Under the pieces are notes generated by a model. That model did not search any database. It was given only the letters and a program-made list of their open reading frames with translations, and had not been told where the DNA came from. Positions 24,978 through 33,348 of a DNA stretch of 64,000 bases are shown in pieces. The stretch spans positions 1 through 64,000 of the forward strand of contig NZ_JQAZ01000002.1 in NCBI RefSeq assembly GCF_001437205.1, given 5' to 3'. Position 1 is the stretch's first letter; the number at the start of each line of letters is the position of its first letter. Source of the stretch: Lactobacillus selangorensis. Its GTDB lineage: Bacteria > Bacillota > Bacilli > Lactobacillales > Lactobacillaceae. The position numbers and the translations under genes were made by a program.

Positions 24978-26123
24978 TTAAAGCAGGAAAAGTCCAATAA
25001 TCGTGAAGACCACCAAAAAGGCCATATTCACACCGGAGAACGTCATGACATACTTGAAAATGTCACGACCGTAGCCAGTCTTATACCGTTTATAAGCAAT
25101 CAGGTTGGCAAGCGAAGCCCACATTGTGCCCAGCCCACCGATATTGATCGCCAGGAAGAGCGCATGGGCGTTCTTGGTGAAGTTCGACAAGAGGATGATG
25201 GCCGGCACATTACTGATGACCTGGCAGGTGACGATCCCAGTCAAATAAGTATCGATCGGCGTCCGGCCGAAGGAGCTGATAAAATTAGCGACCGCCGGAA
25301 TACGGCCTAAATTCCCCACTGCAATGAAGAAGCAGAAAATCGTAATTAACAGTCCATAATCGACTTTTTTAAATAATTTTTTATCGAAAAAGAAAGTTGC
25401 AATGATAATCAGTGCAATCGTCACTTCCATCGGGACCACTTCAAAAACAGTTAAAAAAACAATAATCGTCAATGGAATAAAAATATACAACGGTTTAGTA
25501 TCGACCTTAATCTGTGGCAGCTCGCCGACTTTGATCTGGCGCTTTGGAAACAGAAACGTGACTGCTGCCAGCGCCACGACACTCATCAGCATCAGCGGCA
25601 ACGAATAGCCGAAGAACTGAAAAATGCCTAAATGATACGTTGAAACGATCGTGATATTATGCGGGCTCCCAAACGGCATCAGCGAACTTCCCAAGTTCGC
25701 CGCAATGGTGATCATCGTCACCGGCATGATCGGCGAGAATGAACAGCGCAAGGCGATCAAAATCACCAGCGGGACAAACGTCAATACCGTCATATCATTG
25801 GTCATAAACATCGACGTCACAAACGTCAATGCCACCAAAGTTTGAATGAGGGAACGCTCAGTATTGTTTTTCGAGATCAAACGACCGGCTAAAAAATCCA
25901 GCACGTGCAGCTTTTCATAGACTTGCACTAAGGTCATGATACAAAAAACATTGACAACAACATGCCAGTTTACATAAGAAAGACGGGGTGTATGTAGTAA
26001 GGAGGTGCCGATTGCGGCGATCAATGAGATCAGCAGCAGTTTGTCACTCCAAAAAAAAGTGCCCACATTCACAAAAAACTGGCCCACACGCGAACGTGAT
26101 GTAGACTCCGAATTATTTATCAT
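24978..26123 (-). CDS. SLC13/ArsB-type anion permease
   Basis: A 381-residue protein with about ten transmembrane helices in the ion-transporter superfamily layout. It has duplicated re-entrant motifs, SMFMTNDMTVLTFVPLV (about residues 108-124) and CQVISNVPAIILLSNF (about 294-309), and NLGSSLMPFGSPHN between them. Related carriers transport citrate, dicarboxylates, arsenite or Na+/H+. The substrate cannot be decided. Its closeness to the malolactic genes does not imply a functional link, as a terminator and a glycosyltransferase gene separate them. Confidence 0.8.
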   Translation of the reverse strand: MINNSESTSRSRVGQFFVNVGTFFWSDKLLLISLIAAIGTSLLHTPRLSYVNWHVVVNVFCIMTLVQVYEKLHVLDFLAGRLISKNNTERSLIQTLVALTFVTSMFMTNDMTVLTFVPLVILIALRCSFSPIMPVTMITIAANLGSSLMPFGSPHNITIVSTYHLGIFQFFGYSLPLMLMSVVALAAVTFLFPKRQIKVGELPQIKVDTKPLYIFIPLTIIVFLTVFEVVPMEVTIALIIIATFFFDKKLFKKVDYGLLITIFCFFIAVGNLGRIPAVANFISSFGRTPIDTYLTGIVTCQVISNVPAIILLSNFTKNAHALFLAINIGGLGTMWASLANLIAYKRYKTGYGRDIFKYVMTFSGVNMAFLVVFTIIGLFLL

Positions 26124-26184
26124 GTTTGATTACGCTACCTTATTCCTTTGAATTAAAAAAATGATACTTTCTACTGTTTCCTTT

Positions 26185-26214
26185 ATTGTATCTGTTTTTC
26201 CCCCCTGCTGGCAA
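26185..26214 (-). promoter_or_regulatory. Promoter of anion permease gene
   Basis: On the minus strand, TTGCCA (26209-26214) and TACAAT (26185-26190) are 18 bp apart. Confidence 0.6.
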
Positions 26215-26274
26215 TGATAAAAATTGAATTCACCGGGGTGTCGTTTCCAGAGGCGCATGCCCGTTGGTTTTGCG

Positions 26275-26306
26275 CACAAAAAAATAACGATGTCGCCATC
26301 GTTATT
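26275..26306 (-). terminator. Terminator of cvpA-like gene
   Basis: AATAACGATG / CATCGTTATT stem with a 4-nt loop, then T7 on the minus strand. Confidence 0.9.
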
Positions 26307-26343
26307 GATTGATTATTTTGCGTTTGAGGAGGACAAAATAACT

Positions 26344-26895
26344 CTATTCGGTTACTTCTGATTGCGAAGCAGCCGTATTGGTTGTCGTATCAGTTGTATC
26401 AGTCGTTGATTCATGATGCAGAATCTTCGAAAGGACATCGCTTGAAATCCCTGGCGTCTTTTCGACAATGAATTGCGCAACCGGTGAAGCCGCATATTGG
26501 GTCTTCATATTTTCTGTGGCTGCCAGTGAGAAGAACGACAGCAGAATAAAGATTCCAAGGTAAGCCAGAATGAAACTAACGGCCGCACCTGCGAACGAGT
26601 TCAGCTGGTGAATAATCGGCAAAAACGTAATCAAACGGGTACTCCGTGAGATCAATTGGATCAAGAAACTCCCGATCAGCGAGAGACCGAAAAATGACAC
26701 GGTCCGATAGATCAGCAGATTGCCGCCGCCGAATGCTGTTTGCAGCCAGCTGGCGACCGGCTGATAGAAGAGCCAAGTAGCAATCAGAACGGCCAGATAC
26801 CCGATCGAATGAATGATCTCAACGAAAAAGCCCTTTTCCCAACCTCGCCAAAGTGCAATCAGCAGCCAAATTAAAATAAGCCCTGTCAGTAACAT
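26344..26895 (-). CDS. CvpA-family membrane protein
   Basis: A 183-residue protein with four transmembrane helices and the CvpA pattern WRGWEKGFFVEIIHSIGYL (about residues 16-34). A second helix pair ends in SFFSLAATE, and a Thr/Ser-rich cytoplasmic or outer tail (TTDTTDTTTNTAASQSE) finishes it. The family is linked to colicin V production and purF regulation in E. coli and to envelope homeostasis in general. The start at 26895 follows AAAGGAAA; an upstream in-frame ATG has no ribosome site. Confidence 0.85.
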   Translation of the reverse strand: MLLTGLILIWLLIALWRGWEKGFFVEIIHSIGYLAVLIATWLFYQPVASWLQTAFGGGNLLIYRTVSFFGLSLIGSFLIQLISRSTRLITFLPIIHQLNSFAGAAVSFILAYLGIFILLSFFSLAATENMKTQYAASPVAQFIVEKTPGISSDVLSKILHHESTTDTTDTTTNTAASQSEVTE

Positions 26896-27063
26896 GCCTG
26901 ATTTTCCTTTCTGTACCATAATGATATTTTTATTTTAGCATATGCGGCCCTGAAACGAGGCTGCCTTTACCAAAACTTAATCGACAGCGTTTTTAACAAG
27001 TCATCGTCTAAACTGTGCTACGATAAAGACAGAATCAAGCGTTATTTTAAAGGAGGAATCATC

Positions 27064-27222
27064 ATGAGTGTTTATAAAAATATTCAGCTGGGTGACTATG
27101 TTATCGTCGGCGATACCCAATATCGGATCGTCGGAATTCAGCCGAACGGCACTTTAGTCGGCAAGGAAGCCCTGCATGGTGACGTGGTCCGTGTAATCAA
27201 TCCAGACGAAATTACCAAGTAA
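27064..27222 (+). CDS. 52-residue protein, probable small beta-barrel
   Basis: ATG at 27064 is preceded by AAAGGAGG (8 nt), and the gene ends TAA at 27222, followed 8 nt later by a strong terminator. The sequence starts MSVYKNIQLGDYVIVGDTQY and continues with RIVGIQPNGTLVGKEALHGD and VVRVINPDEITK. Alternating beta-strand and glycine turns (GDYV, VGDTQYRIVGI, GDVVRV) suggest an SH3/KOW-like fold. An extended -10 TGCTACGAT lies about 30 bp upstream. Own promoter, ribosome site and terminator support a real gene. Function unknown. Confidence 0.8.
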   Translation: MSVYKNIQLGDYVIVGDTQYRIVGIQPNGTLVGKEALHGDVVRVINPDEITK

Positions 27223-27229
27223 CGACATT

Positions 27230-27262
27230 AAAAAAGCAAGCCCTGTACAAGGCTTGCTTTTT
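27230..27262. terminator. Bidirectional terminator
   Basis: GCAAGCC / GGCTTGC stem between A6 and T5 runs. It serves the 52-residue gene (plus) and the HesB-like gene (minus). Confidence 0.92.
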
Positions 27263-27280
27263 ACTAGGGATTGTTTTGAT

Positions 27281-27658
27281 TTAGTTCTTAACCGGAGCCT
27301 GTTTTTCGGCACCACGCATGTCCTTGATTTGGACATTGCTGTCAAGGATGCCGCTGTCGCCTGATAAGGCTAATGTGTTAGTTGACTGCTTAATATCAAG
27401 TTTCATATTCGTGTCGAGATAGATCTTGGAATAGTCCTTGATCCAGAAATCCTTGCCGATGTTGCTGGATACAGCGACATTGTAGTCAGGTGTAGCGACA
27501 TCATCGACGACCAGAATATCAAAGGAAGTGTTCAAAGCGCAAGTCCCGACCTTTGAAAATGGGCCGACCCCATCGTCGAAATTCAACAACAATTTATCTT
27601 GATCATTCAAGTATGGTTGTAATTTAGCTTGTGCTGCTTCGGTTACTGTTAATTTCAT
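27281..27658 (-). CDS. HesB/IscA-like iron-sulfur biosynthesis family protein
   Basis: A 125-residue protein matching the lactobacillar branch of the Fe-S biosynthesis fold: MKLTVTEAAQAKLQPYL (the start matches HesB proteins), DGVGPFSKVGTCALNTSFDILVVDD, then VSSNIGKDFWIKDYSKIYLDTNMKL. The three conserved cysteines of true A-type carriers are mostly missing (only one Cys, in GTCAL), so cluster carriage is doubtful. The start at 27658 follows AAAGGAGTG; the upstream in-frame region has no such site. Confidence 0.78.
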   Translation of the reverse strand: MKLTVTEAAQAKLQPYLNDQDKLLLNFDDGVGPFSKVGTCALNTSFDILVVDDVATPDYNVAVSSNIGKDFWIKDYSKIYLDTNMKLDIKQSTNTLALSGDSGILDSNVQIKDMRGAEKQAPVKN

Positions 27659-27775
27659 AACAATCACTCCTTTAATGTGAGTTTTCCTTGATTCACCATT
27701 CATTATACACAATTGAATTGTGCATTCAATAATATTGCACTTCTTTTTATAAATAATTTGATGAAGGTGATTTTT

Positions 27776-28525
27776 ATGCGCCGTTTCTTAAAAATTCTTG
27801 GTGCGTTATTGCTGGGAATCATTGTCATTCTCGGTATTCTCTGGAACGTTTCGTTGCAGCAATTGCAAAATCTGACAGTACAGCACACAGATACGCCGAC
27901 CCTCTTCATTCCAGGCGACGACAGTAACTGGACTTCATTCGGACCGATGGCAGATCGTTTCGAAAACTATTCGCTGGCGAAAGAACGGATGATCGTCCAT
28001 GTAGCTGATAATGGGCATCTCGACATTAAGCAGTTGGGACCATTGACAGACAATCCCTTAATCTTAGTGTACTTTGACGACAGCACGCATGCCAAGAAAG
28101 AAGCTCCCCAGCTCAAAAAAATTCTGACCTACCTGCATGATAAGCACAACATCAGTGCCGTCAACTTAGTCAGCCATTCCTCCGGCGGCGATGTCTGTTT
28201 CAACTATTTAACCGATCAGCCGCTGAAAAATGTGCATGTCGCCAAGTGGATTACGATCGCCGACAATTTTCCCGATTCAGTGACCAATGGCAAAACGCTG
28301 CCCAAGGGTCTCAAAATTTTAAATATTGCTGGGAATATTTCTTGGGCCCATGGCGATTTAGTCGTTTCTACCGATGAGGCCAAACAACTCAAAGCCTTTG
28401 CGGAAAAACAAGGGATTTTCTATCAGGATCACATTTTCAACGGTACCATTTTTACGGCCTACCACAGTATGCTGCATCAGAATGCCAAGGTTGATCGCTG
28501 GATCGCACAATTCTTATTTAACTAG
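27776..28525 (+). CDS. Exported alpha/beta hydrolase (DUF915 type)
   Basis: A 249-residue protein. The N-terminal membrane anchor is MRRFLKILGALLLGIIVILG (residues 1-20). The DUF915-type segments TLFIPGDDSNWTSFGPM and the nucleophile elbow NLVSHSSGGDVCFNYL (Ser in SHSSGG, about residue 136) follow, then a C-terminal His in TAYHSML. Family members are serine hydrolases of unknown substrate at the cell surface. The start at 27776 follows GAAGGTGA. A paralogue lies at 39932-40771. Confidence 0.8.
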   Translation: MRRFLKILGALLLGIIVILGILWNVSLQQLQNLTVQHTDTPTLFIPGDDSNWTSFGPMADRFENYSLAKERMIVHVADNGHLDIKQLGPLTDNPLILVYFDDSTHAKKEAPQLKKILTYLHDKHNISAVNLVSHSSGGDVCFNYLTDQPLKNVHVAKWITIADNFPDSVTNGKTLPKGLKILNIAGNISWAHGDLVVSTDEAKQLKAFAEKQGIFYQDHIFNGTIFTAYHSMLHQNAKVDRWIAQFLFN

Positions 28526-28586
28526 TGTTATCTTTCTGTGAAAACTGTTAGAATAAGGAAACAACTTAGTTAAGGAAGGGATTTAA

Positions 28587-28904
28587 TTGAAGTTATTTTT
28601 TGCGATCATTGTCATGGCAATCCCAACGATCTATGATTTCCTCCAATTCCGCGAATTATTAAAAATGCAACGTAAAAATAGCGCTCAGATGATGGACACA
28701 CAATCTGAAACAGGCCAGCAGATTCAGAAAACATGGCGTCGTGCCCGTTGGTTCTCACTCGGCGGCTGGGTCTTATTGCTCGTCACCGCTTTTTCCAGCA
28801 ACAGTTATGGTTTCGTCGTCGGCTACCTGCTCTATATGATTTGCGACATCATCGCCAATAAAATGAAACTCGATACAATGGCCAAGGTTGGCTGGACTGA
28901 TTAA
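28587..28904 (+). CDS. Small membrane protein of unknown function
   Basis: A 105-residue protein. TTG start 6 nt after AAGGAAGGG. One N-terminal helix (residues 1-20), a cytoplasmic polar segment with KMQRKNSAQMMDTQSETGQQ (about 26-45), then two helices (about 55-90). No family was recognised. An extended -10 TGTTAGAAT lies about 35 bp upstream. The structured elements R4 and R5 follow immediately. Confidence 0.65.
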   Translation: MKLFFAIIVMAIPTIYDFLQFRELLKMQRKNSAQMMDTQSETGQQIQKTWRRARWFSLGGWVLLLVTAFSSNSYGFVVGYLLYMICDIIANKMKLDTMAKVGWTD

Positions 28905-28909
28905 AACAA

Positions 28910-29033
28910 GAGCGTGAACAAGTACGCTTTGACAATGAGCATGAACATGACTTTGACGTAGTGAACATTGTTGGTTCACTAGGAAAAGTCGGTTCAGCGC
29001 AATTGTCAGTACTTTGTGAACGCGTTTCAAACA
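28910..29033 (+). repeat. Structured intergenic element (copy R4)
   Basis: Begins GAGCGTGAACAAGTACGC and ends GTGAACGCGTTTCAAA. Nested pairings: ACAAGTAC / GTACTTTGT, TTTGACAAT / ATTGTCA, TGAAC / GTTCA, GACTTT / AAAGTC, and apical TAGTGAAC / GTTCACTA around loop ATTGTTG (about 28958-28981). It forms one long imperfect hairpin. Confidence 0.8.
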
Positions 29034-29152
29034 AGCGCGTGAACAAAATCGATTTGGCGACGAAGGCTTAGCCGAACTGTGACGTGGTGAGCACTGTTGG
29101 TTCACTAGGAAAAGTCGGTTCAGCGCAATTGTCAGTCCTTGTAAACGCGTTT
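29034..29152 (+). repeat. Structured intergenic element (copy R5, tandem to R4)
   Basis: Same layout as R4. Bases 29097-29136 are identical to 28971-29010 (40 of 40). The left half has diverged and now pairs poorly (GTGAGC against GTTCAC). Confidence 0.8.
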
Positions 29153-29186
29153 CAAAAAAAGCACCCTCAAATGAGGATGCTTTTTT
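29153..29186. terminator. Bidirectional terminator
   Basis: AGCACCCTC / GAGGATGCT stem (one mismatch), loop AAAT, A7 and T6 flanks. It ends the minus-strand 75-residue gene and any read-through from R4/R5. Confidence 0.85.
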
Positions 29187-29191
29187 CGTTG

Positions 29192-29419
29192 CTATTTGTT
29201 GTTGTGCACAAAATCGCGCTCTTTACGACGTTCGGACTCTGTAAGATGGTCGCGGCAATCAGCGTTGTTTAGTGCCAGCTTGAAACTAAATAAAACATTG
29301 GCTACCAACAACAGGATGCCGAACGTAGCGTGATTTGTCGCAAACAAAGCAACCATGATGATATAGAGCACAATATTGCTCCGTACCAGCAGCTTCGAAT
29401 AGTTTGCCACTGTTTTCAC
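29192..29419 (-). CDS. Small two-helix membrane protein
   Basis: A 75-residue protein. The GTG start at 29419 lies just after GAAGGAGAAAGG. It has two hydrophobic helices (about residues 13-28 and 30-50), then a charged tail (ADCRDHLTESERRKERDF). In-frame codons upstream reach another ATG but include the ribosome site as coding, so the GTG is preferred. No family was recognised. The 290-bp gap upstream (29420-29709) shows only a weak hairpin CTACG/CGTAG near 29488-29511. Confidence 0.55.
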   Translation of the reverse strand: MKTVANYSKLLVRSNIVLYIIMVALFATNHATFGILLLVANVLFSFKLALNNADCRDHLTESERRKERDFVHNNK

Positions 29420-29709
29420 GCACCTTTCTCCTTCGTCTTGATCCATCAAGATGTGTGTCAAAGATATTAACAACAACTTTTCTCAAACGGAACTACGAAA
29501 TGATTTCATAGCGTAGCTTTGCACTCGCGTCGATCGACTTTTTCATAGCTCCGACTTTGCCTATAAGAATAGCATAAGATGCCCTATATTTCAAATTATG
29601 GGGAACCGAAATCAGGTGCTTTACCAAATTTTAGGAAGTCGTTTTAAGAGTGATTTAAGCAGAATTGTGCTAATCTGAACTTGTAAAGGACGTTAAGGAG
29701 GGTGATTTC

Positions 29710-30060
29710 ATGACACCAAGTACGAAAAAGCAAATTAGTTTGATGAGCAATGTTTTGAAGGAATTAAAGGAAAGCGACATTATTCCAGAAGCAACAATCG
29801 AAACCGAAATTGCATTGGGGATTGATTATCGCAAACCATTCACAGACGGTATCGAACGGGCCGTTGAAGCCTTACGTGATGACAAAGCCGAAGAAGGCAT
29901 TTATCAAACAGCTGTGACTGACATGGACCGGCCGCTGATCGACTCTCTATTTAATACAGCACTAGCTAAGAATAATGCGACGGGCACAATCGCTGATTAT
30001 CCCAATATCGTATTGGACATTAGCCATTCTAAGACTGTTATTACCGTTTCATTCAACTAA
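29710..30060 (+). CDS. Conserved cytoplasmic protein of unknown function
   Basis: A 116-residue soluble, acidic protein. N-terminal helical segment MTPSTKKQISLMSNVLKELKE, middle helix IERAVEALRDDKAEEGIYQTAVTDMD, and a C-terminal beta strand ending SKTVITVSFN. No membrane segment or recognisable motif. A strong RBS, AAGGAGGGTGATTTC, precedes ATG. It is a single gene with a terminator just after. Confidence 0.7.
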   Translation: MTPSTKKQISLMSNVLKELKESDIIPEATIETEIALGIDYRKPFTDGIERAVEALRDDKAEEGIYQTAVTDMDRPLIDSLFNTALAKNNATGTIADYPNIVLDISHSKTVITVSFN

Positions 30061-30065
30061 TCATT

Positions 30066-30098
30066 TTAAAAGGCCGCCATTTGTGCAGGCCTTTTTTT
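30066..30098 (+). terminator. Terminator
   Basis: AAAAGGCC / GGCCTTTTTTT stem after the 116-residue gene. Confidence 0.9.
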
Positions 30099-30153
30099 GT
30101 GCCTGCTTTTTGGGAAACATGCTATGCTAGATAGGGAAAAAGGAGGGGCACCG

Positions 30154-31077
30154 ATGTTAACCACTAAAAAGATCAATGCACATTTAACGTGGGTCAGTCT
30201 GCAGGATGCCACTGACGATGAACGGAAAAAAGTCGCCCAGCAGGAAAAAATTATGACGACAATGATGGATTTTGCGAAGGATGATTACGAACGGCCTCGT
30301 ATCGTTTACAATCGTGAGAATCGCAACTGTCTGCTCATTTTTGATATACTCCGTGACGGCAAAATCAGCGATGACGAGCCCACGACTCCACTGGCGATGA
30401 TTCTGAATGCCAATAACATTATTACCTTCACTCGCAGCGACACCACCTACATTGATCAATGGCTGACACAGTTTATTCAGCGGTCGCCGCATCCGGAAAA
30501 GCTGCAGGCTTTCGATCTGATGCTGCATGTGCTCTATTTAGCTGCTTCCCGTTACTTCGATGCGCTCAACGAAATCCGGCAGCGCCGCAAGTCAATCGAA
30601 GACCAGCTTGAAAACCGGTCGCCGAAAAAAGGAATTCGGGAACTGATGAACTTGGAAAATAAAATCGTGCATCTGTTGACGGCGCTGAAAGCCGACAACG
30701 TGTTGGTCAACGACTTGAAACGTTTCTCCCGCAAGCACCTGCAGCTATCTGAAATTCAGCAGGATAATCTCAACGACGTGCAGGTCAAAACGTCGCAAGG
30801 CGCCGAAATGGCTCAATTAGCCAGCACTGTTATCGACCACGTCGCCGCTGCTTATAACAATACTTTGAATAATAATTTGAACAGCACCATGAAATTTCTG
30901 ACTGTTTATTCGTTGATTCTGGCCATTCCGACCTTAGTCTTCTCATTCTTCAGCCAAGCGCTCCATGTGCCGTTTCGGGGACTCAGCAACGGCTGGCTGG
31001 TCAGTGTCAGTATCGCCCTGATTGCCATCGGCTTCATTGTGTGGTTTCTGCGGAAGAATCATTTTATTGGACATTAA
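30154..31077 (+). CDS. CorA-like divalent-cation transporter lacking the GMN motif
   Basis: A 307-residue protein with the CorA plan: N-terminal cytoplasmic alpha/beta domain, long stalk helices (RQRRKSIEDQLENRS, KADNVLVNDLKRFSRKHLQL), then two C-terminal helices (about residues 248-270 and 280-300). The loop after the first helix, normally YGMN, reads FSFFSQALHVPF, so the selectivity motif of Mg2+-transporting CorA is absent. It may carry another ion or have a non-transport role. The start at 30154 is 7 nt from GGAGGGG. No neighbour suggests a specific metal. Confidence 0.82.
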   Translation: MLTTKKINAHLTWVSLQDATDDERKKVAQQEKIMTTMMDFAKDDYERPRIVYNRENRNCLLIFDILRDGKISDDEPTTPLAMILNANNIITFTRSDTTYIDQWLTQFIQRSPHPEKLQAFDLMLHVLYLAASRYFDALNEIRQRRKSIEDQLENRSPKKGIRELMNLENKIVHLLTALKADNVLVNDLKRFSRKHLQLSEIQQDNLNDVQVKTSQGAEMAQLASTVIDHVAAAYNNTLNNNLNSTMKFLTVYSLILAIPTLVFSFFSQALHVPFRGLSNGWLVSVSIALIAIGFIVWFLRKNHFIGH

Positions 31078-31106
31078 AAAAACCACCTTTACAGGTGGCT
31101 TTTTTA
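31075..31106. terminator. Bidirectional terminator
   Basis: ACCACCT / AGGTGGC stem with TTAC loop, A7 and T6 flanks, between convergent genes. Confidence 0.92.
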
Positions 31107-31108
31107 AT

Positions 31109-33016
31109 TTAATCATGGCTCAACGCTTCAACTGGATCGAGTTTCGCGGCCCGGCCAGCTGGCGCAATCGCCGCAATGATACTAATTAAGATGCTGGCAA
31201 GCAATCCGAAGAGAATCTGTCCGCCAGTCAGCTGAATCAGATCGTAATGAATGAAGCCTTGCGAGGCACGGTTGATCAGCACCTGCAACCCGAAAACAAC
31301 GATGATGCCCAGCACACTGGAGAATAAACCAATCAGGAAGGATTCAGAGAAGAACAAGGAACGAATGTCGCTCTTGCGGACCCCTAACGCCCGTAAAATC
31401 CCGATTTCCTGGGTCCGTTCGGCAACGCTGATATAAAGAACGACAATAATCATGATGGCCGAAACCAGCAACGAGATGCCGGCAATCCCAGCCAGCACGT
31501 AAAAGGCTAATTGAACATACGTATTCAGTGTATCGACAATTGCACCAGCCCCAGTAATCGTATAGTGGTCGGCCTTAATCTTGCTTTGAACCGACTTGAC
31601 GTTGCTGAGGTTATTGACGTTGACGGTCGCAAAATTCGGTGCCAGTGTCATGTTTTGGGTTGCAAAAACATTCTGCATCGTCTTAAAACTCGTCGCCATG
31701 CTGCTCTTGGAAATGCCGCTGACAGTCAGTGTCTGCTTCAGGATGACCGGCTGTTTCTGGTCGTTGACCGTGTTCATGTAGAACGTAACTTGTTTGCCGA
31801 CCATCTGTTTGTAATTTTTAGCAAACTTCTTGGCCGCATCTTTGGTCAGTACGATTGTATTTTCAGCCAGCGGTTCTTTACCGGTAATCAGATCTTTCTT
31901 CAGCATCGTCTTGTTATATGTTTGGAAAATCTGAGCTTGCGCATTTTTCTTGTCGTATTGGACCTGCGCCCCCTGGGCAAAATAACCTTTTTCGACCGAG
32001 CTGACATTTTTGAGCTGCTTCAGCTTGTTGATGTCGGCAGTTTTCATATCGCTCGCATGGGGATTGTCGTTGCCTTGCTTGACTTTCTGGGTGACCTGAA
32101 TGCTCATCGGATTGACCTGGCTGCCGACTTGTTCGTTGATATAGCCGGTTACCCCAGTTCCCAAAGCTAACATTAAGAGCACACTGATGATTCCAACGGC
32201 CGCTCCAATAATGATCAGCACATTGCGGCCCAAATTGTAACGCATGTGTTTGAGGGCCATATTGAAATTGGCGCTGAAACTGAGGTGCTTGGTCGGCGTC
32301 ACTTGTTTATCAGCCGGCGTCGGATAAGCCGGTTTAATCCGTTCATCCTGACTGACCTTACCGTCATCCATGTGAACAATCCGAGTCCCATAGTCGGCGA
32401 CTTCTTGTGAATGGGTCACGCAAATGACCAATTTGCCGTCTTTGGCAATGCCATTAAGAATATCCATGATTTCATGGGTATTGCCGCTGTCGAGTGCCCC
32501 AGTCGGTTCATCCGCAATGATAATTTCAGGATCGCTGGCTAAGGCACGTGCAATCGCCACTCGCTGCTTCTGACCGCCGGAAAGCTGGTTGGGATGTTTA
32601 TGCAGATGCTGTTCCAGACCGACCTTCTTTAACAGGTTGGTTGCTGTTTCGACTTGTTCCTTATGCGACATGGTGGTCATTTCGAGCCCGACCATGACAT
32701 TATCCAAAATGGTCAGATGACTAATCAGATTAAAATTTTGAAAGACGAAGCCAACGGTCTGGCGCCGGTAATTATCGAGCTGCTTTTCAGACATTTTTTT
32801 CAGCGACTGGCCGTTCACAACCACATCGCCTTCATAATGATTATCCAATCCGCCGAGAATATTCATCAGCGTCGTTTTCCCGCCGCCGGATTCCCCTAAA
32901 ATCGATACAAATTCGCCCCGATTAAAATCGAGACTAATCCCCTTTAAGACTGGAAATTCGGTGCCATCGGCTAATTGGTACGACTTGCGAATATCCTTGA
33001 TTTCCATAAAACTCAT
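31109..33016 (-). CDS. MacB-like ABC transporter, fused ATPase and permease
   Basis: A 635-residue fusion. The N-terminal ATPase (residues 1-225) has Walker A GESGGGKTT, signature LSGGQKQR and Walker B IIIADEPTGALDSG. The permease half has one helix (about 270-295), a large extracellular MacB-like domain (about 300-500) and three C-terminal helices with the FtsX fold. The ending LDPVEALSHD is typical of MacB/FtsX permeases. Such mechanotransmission transporters export peptides, antimicrobials or siderophores, or assist lipoprotein handling. It is single, with no two-component partner beside it. The start at 33016 follows GAGGAA. Confidence 0.9.
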   Translation of the reverse strand: MSFMEIKDIRKSYQLADGTEFPVLKGISLDFNRGEFVSILGESGGGKTTLMNILGGLDNHYEGDVVVNGQSLKKMSEKQLDNYRRQTVGFVFQNFNLISHLTILDNVMVGLEMTTMSHKEQVETATNLLKKVGLEQHLHKHPNQLSGGQKQRVAIARALASDPEIIIADEPTGALDSGNTHEIMDILNGIAKDGKLVICVTHSQEVADYGTRIVHMDDGKVSQDERIKPAYPTPADKQVTPTKHLSFSANFNMALKHMRYNLGRNVLIIIGAAVGIISVLLMLALGTGVTGYINEQVGSQVNPMSIQVTQKVKQGNDNPHASDMKTADINKLKQLKNVSSVEKGYFAQGAQVQYDKKNAQAQIFQTYNKTMLKKDLITGKEPLAENTIVLTKDAAKKFAKNYKQMVGKQVTFYMNTVNDQKQPVILKQTLTVSGISKSSMATSFKTMQNVFATQNMTLAPNFATVNVNNLSNVKSVQSKIKADHYTITGAGAIVDTLNTYVQLAFYVLAGIAGISLLVSAIMIIVVLYISVAERTQEIGILRALGVRKSDIRSLFFSESFLIGLFSSVLGIIVVFGLQVLINRASQGFIHYDLIQLTGGQILFGLLASILISIIAAIAPAGRAAKLDPVEALSHD

Positions 33017-33123
33017 CGTTGTGTTCCTCATTTCTTGTGACTTGACCTTTTCATTGTAGCCAAATGGCTTTAAAATACATATTAGACCTTGGACTGATTA
33101 TAACCTTTTGGGAGGCAGGGAGT

Positions 33124-33309
33124 ATGAGTAAACGATTTTGGATCGCCATCGCCGTCTGTGCCGCAATTTTTCTGGTCGTTGTACCAATGGTTCAGATTCA
33201 AAATGGCGTCACGGTAACGAAAGCTTACGGCGTCAATGGGGCGGGCTTTTTGATTCTCGCCATTTATTATTACATGACTGACAAGCGTGATCCACGCCAT
33301 CGCAAATAA
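33124..33309 (+). CDS. Small membrane protein
   Basis: A 61-residue protein. The start at 33124 follows GGGAGGCAGGGAGT. Two hydrophobic helices (about residues 5-22 and 38-52) are separated by QNGVTVTKAYGVNGAG, and the tail MTDKRDPRHRK is basic. No family was recognised. It stands alone and ends at a shared terminator. Confidence 0.65.
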   Translation: MSKRFWIAIAVCAAIFLVVVPMVQIQNGVTVTKAYGVNGAGFLILAIYYYMTDKRDPRHRK

Positions 33310-33341
33310 AAAAGCAACTCGAAAAATCGAGTTGCTTTTTT
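33307..33341. terminator. Bidirectional terminator
   Basis: GCAACTCG / CGAGTTGC stem with A6 and T6 flanks, between the 61-residue gene and dsdA. Confidence 0.92.
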
Positions 33342-33348
33342 AAACGGT

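Noticed and set aside
28910-29152. Tandem repeats considered as a CRISPR array
   Set aside because: Units are about 120 nt with internal complementarity, only two in number, no spacers of constant size, and no cas genes in the window.
29470-29560. Hairpin CTACG/CGTAG and repeated TTTCATAGC as another copy of the structured element
   Set aside because: It lacks the GAGCGTGA-type left end and CGTTT right end, and the stem is short with many mismatches.
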